Source: Sipunculus nudus
Lineage: Eukaryota; Annelida; Sipuncula; Golfingiida; Sipunculidae
Reading direction: 5' to 3'
Assembly (NCBI GenBank): GCA_026874595.1
Contig: CM049306.1
Span: 108,089,142-108,153,141 of the forward strand
Length of the DNA: 64,000 nt
The notes under the pieces are model-generated. The model saw only the letters and a program-made list of their open reading frames with translations, was not told the origin of the DNA and did not search any database. The position numbers were made by a program, and so were the translations under genes. Shown here piece after piece: positions 14,601 through 25,575 of this stretch. How positions within the stretch are numbered: the first letter of the stretch is position 1; every line of letters begins with the position of its first letter.

Positions 14601-17600
14601 ATTGGACAATTTGGCAGAACAATTTCGGAGAAGAAGATTTTTAAAGCTTTTTTAGCTTTTTCCCTATAAAATCTAAGAAAATGCAGTTAGCCAAAAAATA
14701 AGCAAAATCCGATAGAGTTTTTCAGATGACTAATTTTTTGCATAAAACTTCGTGATGCTAACTCTTGCCGTTTTCAAGTTAGTATGGGTTAACGTACAGA
14801 CGCCGGATGCCGGAGGACGCCACACCATCGCATAAGCTCACAGGTTCGCTAAAAAGTGAAAGGGGGCTACACCCAAACTAACCTATTTCATAACTATCAG
14901 CAAAACACTGAGCCATTCTAGGAATTATGTTGCAAGTACCCGTCTCTAATTCTACTGCTACTGACAAAGATAAATAATCAGACAAGAGTTTATCTTAGAA
15001 CAGACAAAGATAAATACTTAGATATAAGTTTACCTCAGAAAAGACGAGTGATAATCTGATAGGAGTTTACATTTGAGCAGACAAAGAGTAATAATCAGAT
15101 ATGAGTTTACATTCGAGCAGAAAACAGTTTACTTTAGCACAGACAAATCAGATGAGCTTACCTTAGAACAGGTGACCATGATCCCATCACTGAACCTTAA
15201 ATGCAGCACGGCTTCACAATGATGGATCAAAGTGTTGAGCATTTCTCCTGTCTTCACATTCCATACCCTAAAACCAAAATAAACAGACCACTGATACTAC
15301 CCTCTCAGTAAAAACACACTATACTGATTACTAATGGTAAACCACAATCAACTTCAGCCTCACCTACCTCAGAAGAGTATCAGATTTAAAAAAACCCAAA
15401 TCTGTTGAACAGTAACTGATATGTTTTTAATGGGAGATTTCTGCCATGATGGCATCTTTAATACTACATACAACTGACCTAGAACTTTCAGGTTAAAGAA
15501 ATTTAAAGAGGCCCCCTTGTCACCCCTAATTCTGAATCAATCAAATGAACTTACAAAAAATATATCTTAGCCAGGTGCATCTAAGATAGAGATCCTTGAT
15601 TTCAGAATGAGAATAACGAGCATATGCTACAGTGAGGCAGGTGTTTGTTACTTTGAACCAAGTTACTACTGTGGTTGGCTTCATATTTGCGAGGCTGAAA
15701 TTTGCGATTTCTCCATTTTTAATGTTTAGCGAGGGTCTCATTTTCGCGATCTCACCAGAACCTATATCAAATCTTTGGTAAAGCCATTGCTGTGTGTATT
15801 ATAATTTGAGAATAATTCATGAGCTTGTGATATTCTCCTCATATAAGAATGGGCCCGTACACACAGCAAAGGTTCTTTAGTACAAATTTAAGGGAATGTT
15901 TTCCCTAAACCTGCATGGATGTAATTAATATTAAGATTTAACACTGTTCTAACCTATTCCCATTCAAGGATTGGCTACACTTAATCAGAAGGACATACTC
16001 AATTGGCCAATTATTCCCGAGGGTGTCATTTTCGCAATTATTTCCCATTCGCTAACATCGTGAAATTAAAACCCTCGCGAACAAATAGGCAACCACAGTA
16101 TCAACAAAAGACAGAACAGTTTATACAGAGCTTCAAAATTTGAGTATGGCATTGATATGGTGTCACTTTTAACCAAAAATGACGATCATAAGGTTTTCAG
16201 TTTGAATTCCCTGGATGGCTTTGAATGAAATTCCCTGAATAGCACATCAAACTGTTTTGTTCGATTATTTAGAAACAGATATAAATAGAAACTGAATGAG
16301 CCAAATAAAAAATAATCAATAATTTAAACAAAGAGCGTGGTGTGTTGAATCTGACCTGACAGTGGAATCACTTGAGCCAGATATGATGATGGTTTCATCA
16401 TACTGCAGACACAGCACGGAGCCTGTGTGACCCGTCAGCACCTTCAAACATTCCAGGGTGTTACGTTCCCAGATCTACAACAGAAAAACAATGCACATTC
16501 AGAAACAGGAGTATGTTTAACCACACTACACAGGTCAGAGCTTCCAGCATCCCATGAAAACAAGTTTTACCCCTATTTTTTTTTTTTGTAATTCATGGAT
16601 GATTATTATGGTCTATTACTAGTTTAACATGGCTTCAATGTTGTTCCATTGAAAAGTAATTGCAATGAACACTGTTAAACTGGGACTCAAACTCCTTGCA
16701 TGCAAAATTATCAAGCTAAACACCCAGTGGACATACAGATTCAACATGAGACAAGATATAGCACATTGGACCACCCACCTCATGGTGAAACCATAAAACC
16801 TAATTTTTTCAGGCGTCTCTGGCCAGAAAATAGGAAAAAGTTTACCCTAATATACAGGATAGCTGGGAACTCTGCCAATAACTCAGGAATTTTTTCTTAA
16901 ACTTGTGCCTCCCAAGATATTCTTTCAACATAGCAAAGCATGCAGGTTCCATCAATAACATGGAGCAGGAACATTTGCCTTCTAGTGAGCCAAGCCCACA
17001 CCCAATAATAATCACTGATAAATACTTCTCTATCACCATACTGCACTTCCATACTTGACCTGCTTAATGGGGTTATCTCTGCAATTATTAATGTAAATCA
17101 AATGTCTGACCTAATGTGTTTTATGTCTGATACCACTAATGATATAAAAATCAACATGGTACTGGACAATCAAAATATGACCTATATTATGTAATCAATG
17201 CAGTTAAAACTAATATTGATGACCATATTACAGATAAAATGTGACCTACTTTGATAGTATTATCTCTAAGGCCACTGATGATTTTGTTATCATCGTACTG
17301 CAGACAGTAAACTCCTTTGCTGGTCTCACTCCTGCAGTGAATCCTTTGTAGAGTGTGCTTCCCTGTCCTCCAATTGTTTTCTATTCTCTGTAAAAATAAA
17401 GATTTTTACTTAACAGCCCACAATGATACAATGATACAGCCCTACACAGCTCCCCCTCTTCACTAAGTTTAAATTGAATTCTGCATAACCATTGACTATC
17501 ATATTTCAAATCTAAAAAACTTTTTCATGCTGCTATTTTCATATTTTTCAGACTCAGCAGTGCAGATATAAACTGTATTTCACATCCATACATTGAATAA

Positions 17601-20600
17601 TGTAAACAAACATTACTAGACAAAAATTCAGACAAAGATAATGGTTTATAATGGTTCAACCTCCAAATATTACCCTATGTAATTTAAGTATGTGAAAAAA
17701 GTTACTTGAAATCCAAAGATAGGATCCTTCTCAAGAAAACATTAAATATTTACCTGACCTGGGAACAACTAGGACACAAATAGTTTGTGTACAATCCACA
17801 TCTTCTTGTAATTATAATCAGAGAAATTCAAAGAACAATTTGTAATGATAAGTTTTTTCAGGGATACACTGATGAGCAGAGAAGACCACTTTAATCAAAC
17901 ACTAGCAAACTGATCACTGACCTAACCACCACAGCCCTTGTGCTCTGCCCCTCTGACCTTATTTTACTAATGAGCCCTAAAAACCCTCCTTCACAAAAGG
18001 CTATCCATGCCTATGGTTGTGAGAGCTGTTTATAGGACAATAATGACATCATAAAGACGTCACAAAAGTGGGTTCAGTATGACATTGTAGCGACTGACGT
18101 CATCAGCTAGAATCGCTATACCTGTTCTCCTTGAACTTGAACTTCATTGACCAGTGATGAATGTATCACAATCACTGTAAAGTGTTTTGCCATTTTGGAT
18201 TATTTGTCCCACATGAATTCAGTGCAACATAAAACATTATTCACTCAGCAGTCAGTAGAATATCTCCCGCAACCTTTTGCCATAAACTTTTAATACGTGT
18301 CCTTTATATAAAATATATGACAGAAAACATGCAGACAGGGTTACTGGTACAGACTACAAGTGTCCTGTTTGGGAGAGTCCTCCAAATTATGCAAATTTTG
18401 CACTTGCCAGGTGACTGACTGTTTACATTGTCAACAGTAACTTGATTGGTTGGTAGCAACTGGTCTGCTAATGATTATTCATTGAATGAATATGCAATAA
18501 AGGTCATATGGAGGTCATGGTTAGGTCATTAATTTACCAAGTAGGACAAAATATTGAGCATTGACACTTACTTCAATATCATGTATTATCTGTGGGTATA
18601 GCCTTCTATAAAATTTGTGATCTTTTGGAGTCTCTCCAGGTTTAGGCCTAAACAGGTATTGGCCCCTGTAAGAAAGGATGACAACAGTGATGAAGTTGCA
18701 AAACATTCTGTGCATAGACAATGAAAAAAAAAAAACAAATATATAAGGCCCAAAAAATAATAGGTATGGTTCTCAGGCACCATGCGCGTCAATTTTAACC
18801 CCCTGCATCAAAAATGTTTATTTTGATTTTCAATAGTAACTTACCAACTTTTAAGTGCCAGCTGCTTGGACATTTCTTTAGAGAAGATAAAATAATACAA
18901 TTTTGATAAGATTTCCTTTGTTATGTAGTGCTTTAACGGTTTTTAACCTGTTTAGCAAAACAATTCTGTTAATATCATGCTTTTTCCCTGACCATGACAT
19001 TTTTATCTAAACATACAAAGAGGGTAAAAAAAAAAAATTACCCTCGCACACTGATTTCTGAAAAAAAAAGCCTGAGAACCCACCTTTTTCTTTGGCCTAA
19101 CACAGCAGGTCAAAACAGTAACATGGTAACAGCATATAACAGGATGATACAAAACAGAGTTCATTTAACACTTAGAAGCTGGTGTGCACAGGTTCCAATG
19201 ATCCATGCATCATTAAACTGATGTTATTAGGCAATAAAAATGTTCATTAAATTAACTGTTATTACATTGTCACTATCAGAATCCTAAATGAACATTGCTG
19301 ATAATTTTTTTTATTATTAAACCTGCTATAAAGGTACACTGTTTTCATGATTCAGACTCATATCACATGCACAAATGTTATTGTTGACTTCATGAATCAA
19401 GGGGAAACGTGTTTCTATAACAATGACTTGACAGGTGTTAAAGCTGCAGTTATTAATCTGCTGGGTACCAAGACTCCTTCAGACATTACAGCGCTTCATC
19501 ATAGAACATGGCCTGGAAAGTCAATGAAGGCCATTCTGAGAGCCATTCAAATACGAGAAACTTTAATGTGTAACAATACATTACAATTCACATACATGTA
19601 TATCAGTTTTAATTTACTGAAGACTCATACGCACAACCTTACTATATATGAAACTGTGCATGAAAATATATGCTGAAAAATGAGAAGTTACCATCCACGC
19701 CTCTCAGCAAGGCCTCTCCATAAAGCATCCGTTCGCACCATACGTTCTATCAATTTCTTCCATAGCATACCATCTGAGATGACGCGATACCATTCTCTAC
19801 ACACTAGTTCAGCTGCACACAAGGACTTGGCATCCAAATAAGATAAAATGTTCTCTGCTACATGATCCAGCCCCTTAGCTGAAACAAAGAAAATAAATAA
19901 ATCAAAAATTGGATTTTTTTAACCAGCACATTAAAAACATTTAAATACAAGTGACCCATGGGTAATACTTATATATATACTTAGCCAATGCACACATTTT
20001 GTGACACTATGACCTAATATCAACTGAGAACTTCAGATTTCAGAGATGGGAAAAAAATGTTGAAATGACATTTGCAGGAAAGACCGGTACATTTTAAAGA
20101 CATCCACCATGACCACCAATTTATCTCAAGACAACACTTTACTCTGAGATTATTGGCTTGTGCCTCAGTGCCTGTATTACCTTAAATTGGCTACAGGTCA
20201 ACAAGATTAGATACAGCTCCTCACATTAAGCTTATGACACACTGAATATATGTGTAGCAAAGGGCAGAAGTTGCATGTTCAAGTTCTTTTGAATCTAACA
20301 AATGTGGGAACAGAATGTTTATCCTGTAAATTGTTTTTTATCCTCACAAAACAAATCATCCTATAAATATAATCACATTACCCTATCATCACTTTATATA
20401 TAAAATAATGCAGCAAGAGCACTGCAAATGTGCATAATATTCCCATCGTGTATCTGGTGACCTCTGACCTCATTAAATATTCATGAATTTTGATGAGAAG
20501 GTAATTTAGGTGAGAAACTCTATTGGTAAATAAGTATAATGAGTTTCATTGAATTCCTAAGGCTTTTAAGTAAGTCACCAAGATGCCTCCAAAGTACCAG

Positions 20601-23600
20601 AGAAAGCGTATAAAAACCAACATTTCATTCATGTAAACTAAAAGGCCATTGTGATGATAAAATAACATTGGTAACACTTTGAAATTTTGCAAGACATATT
20701 GGTACAAGGGAATACTAATTTTTGTCAGATAAATGGTTTTATAGTGATAAATATCACAAATCAGAAAGTGGAACAACCCAGTATAGATAGTCAAGACTGG
20801 ATGTATTTTACTATTCATAAGCACAAATTCCATAACTTCAACACAATAATTCCTCACGGATTTTAATAGTATCTTTACCAAATTTCAACATTTTCTATAG
20901 AGGGGATGAATTTAAGTTCATTGAGTTTACAAATTTAAAGATATGCAATGTTTGTCTTCAAATAATCTAACCAATTCAGGGAGTTCTAAGTGGCCTTGGG
21001 CTTAGTCACTTAAAAATCAAATTGCACTGCAGAAATAAACATTTTCTATAGAGGGGATGCATTTAAGTTCATTGTGTTTACAGATTTAAAGATATGCAAT
21101 GTTTGTCTTCAAATAATCTACCCAATTCAGGGAGTTCTAAGTGGCCTTGGGCTAAGTCACTTAAAAATCAAATTGCACTGCAGAAATAAACAAAACCTAT
21201 ACCTGGTAATGCTGAGATGAAATCTCTCTGGAGCATTGGTTTAAGGAAGCTGTTTATCTGCCCATGTTGGTAATGACACATTCGAGATATCAACTGTTCT
21301 ACAAAAGCCACCTGGTCCTGTTCTGACCAGCTGTCAAAGTACTGAATGCACATGCCGCTCTGTTCACCGTACTGTGGGCTGGAGTCGCAGCCCCGCGGTT
21401 TCTTGCTCTGAATAAGGGCGGCACATTCTGCCTGCAATCAGAAAGACATTTATATTAATGACTACTGGGGAGGAAAAAGCAGAATCTTTATTCCATACAA
21501 GGTCATTCTTTCTCTGTACCAGAATTTAATCACCTGGAGAACTAATGATTATTACTGTTTTGTTATATGATGAGAGGGAAGTTACATTCTCTTGTTATAA
21601 CCACATTATACACACCTAACCAAGCAAACAAAACACTTTAGCCATTCATCTGAAACTAAGTACAAAGAGCACAACCCTTTAGCTACATATATACATATTG
21701 TGAATAGTACATTTATATTCTTTGGTTTACATTAATAAAATCTGACAGCTATATATTAGTCCAAACTGATTATCAAATGATCATTAAATAAAGGTTTTTC
21801 AGCGATGAATGATGAGCAAGTTGCTCAGTTGTTTCTGCTACTGATTATCTGCTTCTTGGTCAATTTCAGAATGTAACAATCAGAATTTTTAATTTATGTG
21901 ATTTCATTTTCTCAATTTTAAATTTTCTTTACTAGAAGTATTCCTAAGATATCAGACAGTTCTCATTGCTGGGCTATTATCAGGTTTACATCATTTATAA
22001 TAAAGACAGAGGCTATTTTGCCAGTACATGTTAAATAGCCTATTACATACAAATGTCTATTTTGCCAGTACAGTAAAGACACCCACTATAAATTTGATTG
22101 TGTCATAAATATAAAAGCTTACAAGGGGCCACTCATTCAATTAGACAAGAGGTAATAAGTGTATAATCATTTTTTTTTTGCATTTGTGAATACAAACATA
22201 TATACATATAGACTATACACAACCATAGCCCAGTAGGTTATGTAGCTGGTAATGCACATCATAAACTATGTTGTAGACTTGATGTATAAGAAAAGAGGTA
22301 ATAAGTGTGAAATCATTTAACAGGCCCAAAAAAATAAAAGGTATGGTTATCAGTAGCGGTATATATACCATACCAGCAGAAGTGACATCGCTTGTACTGG
22401 TATCGGTATCCATACACTCCGATATCGAAACAAAAAAGTTAGAACTAACTTTTAAACTGACAGCTTCTCACCTTTTATCTGGATGATGTCAGCATAAAAA
22501 ATGCATTTAGTCTGTTTGATTGTTATATCCACAGCAGGTTGACATAATAATAAGTTGGCTCAAATGTATTAATTTTTGTATATGTGGGTCTTTATCCACA
22601 TGAGTACTCAGAAACAGCCTGTCGTCTGTTCAAACATGGCTGCTTGATTTACATCTGCTACCAATGCTACTAGGGGGCGCCTTTGTGCTATACAAATTAG
22701 ACTCATACTCTTCCCCTAGACTTTCAAACTTGTGACTTGGGATGGTTATTTTTTTTGTTCTGGGTATATCCTACATAGTATGCAAACTTTAAATATAAAC
22801 ATGAACTAAACAACCTTAAGGACAATGCTTTTTTTTTGTTCGGCCTTTTTCATGGCTTTTCTCATTGCAGAGTCCTCATTGAAGGTGTGACCACTATGAC
22901 AAAAACAAACTCAAACAAACCACCATATTAAGTCAGTACTCCCCTTTTATGATGTGACCACAATAGCAAAAACTCACACTTACTTAAACAACTCCTCTAA
23001 TTGAATAAGTGGCACCATTAAAGCTTGTAAAGGTATGACACAATTAAAGTTACTGTTGGTGTCTTTAGTGTACAGGCAAAATAGACATTTGTATGTAATA
23101 CTAATAGGCTATCTTTTTTTCTCTACCGGCAAAATAGCCATTATGTATAGTAAAAAATACTGGATGTATTTATAACATTTCAATAAGTCCATAGAACAAT
23201 AATTAACAGATATATGTAAGAAAGGGTAAGTATTGTCAAACAGTCTACTTCACACAGCTCATTTTTTTTCTGAAACTGGCCTTGTTACAAGTAATACAAC
23301 TTTCAAGTTGTATAAAGTTGTAAACTGTGCACAACTGATTCTATGCGTCTCCAGACGACATTAACACATTCTCTTTGTTAAAAAATATTTTATTTTCCCC
23401 CTGTATCCATCAAAGTGGACATAAAAGGCAGTATATCAAGGGAGTGTGGCAGTTGATCATACCATGACTGTGTCCATGTACAAACAAAGATCCGGTTGTG
23501 AAAAAGAAAAACAGCTTGAAGCCACCAATCTGTCCCTTTAAAACTTGTGGGAATCGGAATTAAAGTCGGCTTTATATGTAGGAGCTTTACTAAAAGAAAT

Positions 23601-23974
23601 TCATTGTGAAAATTTAATACAGTTTAATAAATCCTATTTGTCCGGGCAAGTTTAGGCGCCCGGACCCTCTAAACATCAACCTGACAGCGATCATGCAGTT
23701 CATACGGTGACAGATGAGAGAGAAAATGGCGTCAAACATATATACCGTTTGAGACATTGCCGGTATTTAATTAGAAATAAAATACTGCTGCCACACTTCT
23801 TACCCGTTTCTGTTCTTCCGGACAGTCTGTGACCATTTCTGTCTCCATTTCTGATTCCATAGTTGTCATTTGGAGGCAGAATACCTCTTTGTTTTGCGTC
23901 TTTCCTGTCAAAACAGGACCAGTCGAACCATTCGGCTGATCCAGGTCACGGAAGGAAGGTGACGTCACATCCAT
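2535..23974 (-). CDS. BTRC: Beta-TrCP F-box/WD40 protein, 12 coding exons, 551 aa
   Basis: Substrate receptor of the SCF(beta-TrCP) E3 ubiquitin ligase, which binds phosphodegrons (DSGxxS type) such as those of beta-catenin and IkappaB; Drosophila slmb is the orthologue. Exons in transcript order: 23804-23974, 21203-21431, 19692-19878, 18572-18665, 17250-17387, 16356-16474, 15162-15267, 6462-6605, 5419-5537, 4684-4794, 3929-4007, 2535-2693. All junctions are GT-AG and all phases close, giving 1656 nt. Residues about 87-134 are the dimerisation (D) domain, 132-196 the F-box, and 230-540 a seven-bladed WD40 propeller; the C-terminus ends RTYTYVSK (human RTYTYISR). The start ATG has A at -3 and G at +4. 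Residues 1-57 are poorly conserved. Human BTRC and FBXW11 are paralogues, so a one-to-one symbol is not implied. Alternative 5' exons cannot be excluded. Confidence 0.97.
3222..3470. repeat. Short interspersed repeat (copy 1)
   Basis: AAGAGCACCACAAACGTGCA begins a segment whose start recurs near 20413 and 39932. It includes TGACCTCTGACCT (a direct repeat of TGACCT), shared with the 20413 copy. SINE-like in length; no tRNA head is recognisable. It lies in BTRC intron 11. Confidence 0.5.
3929..4007 (-). CDS. BTRC: BTRC coding exon 11 (WD40)
   Basis: Encodes [20 protein letters not shown] and CLRTLV, almost unchanged from vertebrates. Acceptor TTTCAG, donor GTAAGT, ends in phase 0. Confidence 0.97.
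4684..4794 (-). CDS. BTRC: BTRC coding exon 10 (WD40)
   Basis: Encodes [20 protein letters not shown] and ends IVSGAYDG. Acceptor TTGCAG, donor GTACGT, phase 2 to phase 2. Confidence 0.96.
5419..5537 (-). CDS. BTRC: BTRC coding exon 9 (WD40)
   Basis: Encodes [20 protein letters not shown] and [11 protein letters not shown]. Acceptor TTTTAG, donor GTTAGT, ends in phase 2. Confidence 0.96.
6176..6440 (+). repeat. 3' part of pearl/Helitron-like element
   Basis: It begins at TTTTGATATTAGGCAGTCCT, shared with 10318 and 57202, and runs through the (GACG) tract to the terminal hairpin AGCTCAGATGACTTATAGTC...GAGCTAAAAAT. It stops about 20 bp from BTRC exon 8. Confidence 0.6.
6462..6605 (-). CDS. 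BTRC: BTRC coding exon 8 (WD40)
   Basis: Encodes [20 protein letters not shown] then [20 protein letters not shown], ending DRTIK. It follows an 8.6-kb intron packed with repeats. Acceptor is a T run plus CAG, donor GTAAGC, phase 0. Confidence 0.97.
8701..10610 (+). mobile_element. Near full-length pearl/Helitron-like element
   Basis: It starts at AACAAGGGACCTATGGGTCA followed by GCTCAGCTGA, and ends with a (GACG)n run (about 10503-10550) and the hairpin AGCTCAGATGACTTATAGTC...TGAGCTAAAAAT. The copy at 33681-35303 has the same ends in reverse. No transposase or helicase frame is visible, so it is non-autonomous. It lies in BTRC intron 7. Confidence 0.6.
10620..11705 (+). repeat. Second Helitron-like element with 130-145 bp core repeats and DR1 motifs
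   Basis: Four to five degenerate tandem units share TGACCTTTGACCT followed by GTGACCTCAAAATC and a segment ending near GTGAAAGATGGAAGGTTTGG. It ends GGACGGACGATGGACAAAGA and hairpin ATGACTGAAAGTCAGCTTAGC, parallel to its 5' neighbour. Perfect TGACCTNTGACCT motifs lie at 10646, 10965, 11102, 11233 and 11379. Confidence 0.6.
11830..12360. repeat. Degenerate copy of the GGTGGCGCCACC repeat family
   Basis: Units containing GATGCCACC, GGCACCACCAGTCTTG and AGGTGGCGACACCTGTCTTG resemble the tandem core at 42890-43700. The open frames across it are repeat-derived. Confidence 0.45.
12480..12770. repeat. Tandem repeat, about 102-bp period
   Basis: TGTTGCATAATCTGACACAG starts at 12551 and again at 12653, with near-identical 102-bp units. 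CTGCACTGAGTGAACTCTTG flanks and recurs near 12527, 12788 and 13009. Intronic in BTRC. Confidence 0.7.
12880..12990. repeat. Short minisatellite, about 24-bp unit, five copies
   Basis: Units of the form CCATGAGGTGATCACATG are repeated with small changes (ATGAGTTGATCACATGC, ATGAGGTTATCACATGG). It lies inside BTRC intron 7. Confidence 0.6.
13430..14857 (+). repeat. Third Helitron-like family with tandem core
   Basis: Repeated blocks contain AACTCAGCCAAAAATCACTG, CCATTTGAACAAACTT and GATCATTTCTGTG. Related ends occur at 13440-13485 and 14790-14857 (CAGACGCC..., then AGCTCACAGG(C/T)TC(A/G)CTAAAAA). The layout parallels the two elements upstream. No coding capacity is seen. Confidence 0.5.
14950..15171 (-). 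repeat. Degenerate 37-40 bp tandem repeat spanning the BTRC exon 7 donor
   Basis: On the minus strand the exon end CTGTTCTAAG and donor GTAAGCTCATCTGATT are followed by about five diverged copies of the same string, such as TCGAATGTAAACTCATATCT and CTGTTCTAAGATAAACTCTT. Units are separated by TTTATCTTTGTCTG-like sequence. Confidence 0.65.
15162..15267 (-). CDS. BTRC: BTRC coding exon 7 (WD40)
   Basis: Encodes [20 protein letters not shown] and ends MVTCSK, phase 0. Donor GTAAGC. The last coding bases CTGTTCTAAG recur in the adjacent intronic repeat at 14950-15171. Confidence 0.95.
15667..16100. mobile_element. MITE with terminal inverted repeats and TA flanks
   Basis: The left end TACTGTGGTTGGC...GCGAGG pairs with the right end CCTCGCGAACAA...GGCAACCACAGTA. 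A TA dinucleotide at each end is consistent with a Tc1/mariner-type target duplication. At 434 bp with no transposase it is non-autonomous. It lies in BTRC intron 6. Confidence 0.65.
16356..16474 (-). CDS. BTRC: BTRC coding exon 6 (WD40)
   Basis: Encodes [20 protein letters not shown] and [10 protein letters not shown]. Acceptor TTGTAG, donor GTCAGA, ends in phase 2. Confidence 0.95.
17250..17387 (-). CDS. BTRC: BTRC coding exon 5 (WD40 blade 1)
   Basis: Encodes [20 protein letters not shown] and SGLRDNTIK. The Y and R residues match the phosphodegron-binding face of the human propeller. Acceptor TTACAG, donor GTAGGT, phase 0. Confidence 0.95.
18572..18665 (-). CDS. BTRC: BTRC coding exon 4 (F-box to WD40 linker)
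   Basis: Encodes [10 protein letters not shown] then [16 protein letters not shown], the helical linker between F-box and propeller. Acceptor TTACAG, donor GTAAGT, ends in phase 0. Confidence 0.95.
19692..19878 (-). CDS. BTRC: BTRC coding exon 3 (F-box)
   Basis: Encodes the Skp1-binding F-box: [20 protein letters not shown], then [12 protein letters not shown], ending LAERRGW. Acceptor TTTCAG, donor GTAACT; phase 1 to phase 2. Confidence 0.96.
20405..20600. repeat. Short interspersed repeat (copy 2)
   Basis: AGAGCACTGCAAATGTGCAT, then TGACCTCTGACCTCATTAAA and TATTGGTAAATAAGTATAAT, parallels the copy at 3222-3470. Boundaries are approximate. Confidence 0.45.
20890..21191. repeat. 151-bp tandem duplication beside the BTRC exon 2 donor
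   Basis: ATTTTCTATAGAGGGGATG starts at 20890 and again at 21041; the two copies are nearly identical to their ends at 21040 and 21191. The inner edge is 12 bp from exon 2. The donor-side string TATAG...TGTTTATTTCTGCAG (minus strand) also occurs at the junction between the copies. Confidence 0.85.
21203..21431 (-). CDS. BTRC: BTRC coding exon 2 (D domain)
   Basis: Encodes aa 58-133, including [20 protein letters not shown] and [14 protein letters not shown], nearly identical to human beta-TrCP. Acceptor TTGCAG, donor GTATAG, ends in phase 1. The donor borders a 151-bp tandem duplication. Confidence 0.95.
22011..23140. repeat. Foldback element with about 140-bp inverted arms
   Basis: The left arm (22011-22153) has GGCTATTTTGCCAGTACATG, ACATACAAATGTCTATTTTG and TTGTGTCATAAATATAAAAG. 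The right arm (22995-23140) carries the same strings in reverse complement and order. The spacer has no recognisable gene. It lies in BTRC intron 1. Confidence 0.65.
23804..23974 (-). CDS. BTRC: BTRC coding exon 1 (aa 1-57)
   Basis: ATG at 23974 reads [15 protein letters not shown]... and the exon ends ...CPEEQKR, phase 0, donor GTAAGA. It is acidic and low in conservation, as is the N-terminus in the family. An upstream in-frame GTG is not needed as a start. Confidence 0.8.
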
Positions 23975-25235
23975 GATCACGCCTTGTTGTCTTCAGAAGC
24001 CAATTTACAAGTATCTTTAAATTATTTAAATATAAGAAATAGAATATTTAATACCTGTCAAAGAATTACCTTTTAGAGTCCACATGAAATGTGTTTGAAA
24101 AAATAACGGTAGGCTATCCTTCAGAGATTACCCATAATGCTCTCTTCCATCATGGCTGCGCCCATGGATCTGTGCATCCCAGGAAACGGAGACGACACTG
24201 TGATTCGCTCGCTGTCTGTGGCTGCACAGTGTATGTTATACAGATCTTTGATTTCCTCGGTGTCATGAGATAATACGATCCGAGACCAGACAATTTATAT
24301 CTCGCCAAATCATATATTACTGCGTGCACGCGCCGTCTCCATCCTGCATCCGATCTAACTGGCGCTCCAGGCAGTATCTGTATAGACCATGCCATAGATT
24401 ATGATCTCTGTGTAACTCTCCAAATTAAATATCATCTTGCAAGGCAGTTGTTTCAAGATCAAGTTGTAATGCCAACTGTGCCAAATGCAGCAAATTCTTA
24501 TGTCTTTTCATGTTCCTGCATTATATAACACAGCATAACAAATATAACAAATAATAATTATCAGGATGACATTATGGCTAATTTATGCTCAGTGCACCAA
24601 CAGCCATGATGAATGAATGGGTTGGCCAGGCTCGATGCTTTTCAGGCATGCAGTCATTTACTACCTCCACACTCGAGAGTATAAGGATTAGCGATATTCT
24701 GTATTGTATCTATTAGGCCTAGAATCTTCTAAAGTAACATTCAGGGAGGTACTAAGCAAATGTCTTTGGAAATAAAAAATTAGGTTACTGTAACTTATAT
24801 TCTGCTAATAAAAAAACTCAGTAATTTCCTATCATGGTAAAACAAGGAGTTATTGTGTGTCTTTAAAAAATCATATGGAGTTCACCTCAAAACACTAAGA
24901 AATGAATATATCTATTCATGTCCTGTGTTTAAATCTTTATCTGTAAATATAAGATAATAACTTTTTCAGGTCATACAAATACATAAATATATATTTAGTA
25001 AAATCAAGCATTTGGCTTCTGTCACATTCTCTGTATATTCCTTGGTAATTTTCTGGATCTCCAGGTCCATGTGGATCTCCAAAATGTAGAAGGTCCTACC
25101 TATAAAATTAAATTTATATAAAATGAAACTTATATTTGACTGACAAAATGTGGGTCTAGTAGCAATGCTGTAGTAGGTCCATCAGTCTGTGTCCAAGAAA
25201 TAGCTCCCATAGATATGTTGGGCAGTGTCAGTGCT

Positions 25236-25575
25236 TATGCCTGTAGGAGTTGCCAGAACTTAATCATATGCCTTTAGGAAGTGCCATAACTGAATTATAT
25301 GCCTGTAGGAAGTACCAGGACTTAACCATATGCCTGCAGGAAGTGCCAGGTCTTAGCATATGCCTGTAGGAAGTGTCAGAACTTAAGTGCCAGAACTTAA
25401 TTATATGACAGTAGTAAGTGCCAGAACATAATCATATGCCAGTAGGAAGTGCCAGTACTTCATCATATGCATGTAGGAAGTGCCAGAACTTAAGCATATG
25501 CCTATAGGGAGTGCCAGATCTTAATCATATGCCTGTAGGAAGTGCCAGAAGTTAAGTGCCAGAACTTAATTACAG
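25236..25575. repeat. 31-bp minisatellite, about 11 copies
   Basis: The consensus contains CATATGCCTGTAGGAAGTGC then CAGAACTTAAT. Copies vary by substitution, and two carry an extra AAGTGCCAGAACTTAA segment. Confidence 0.85.
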
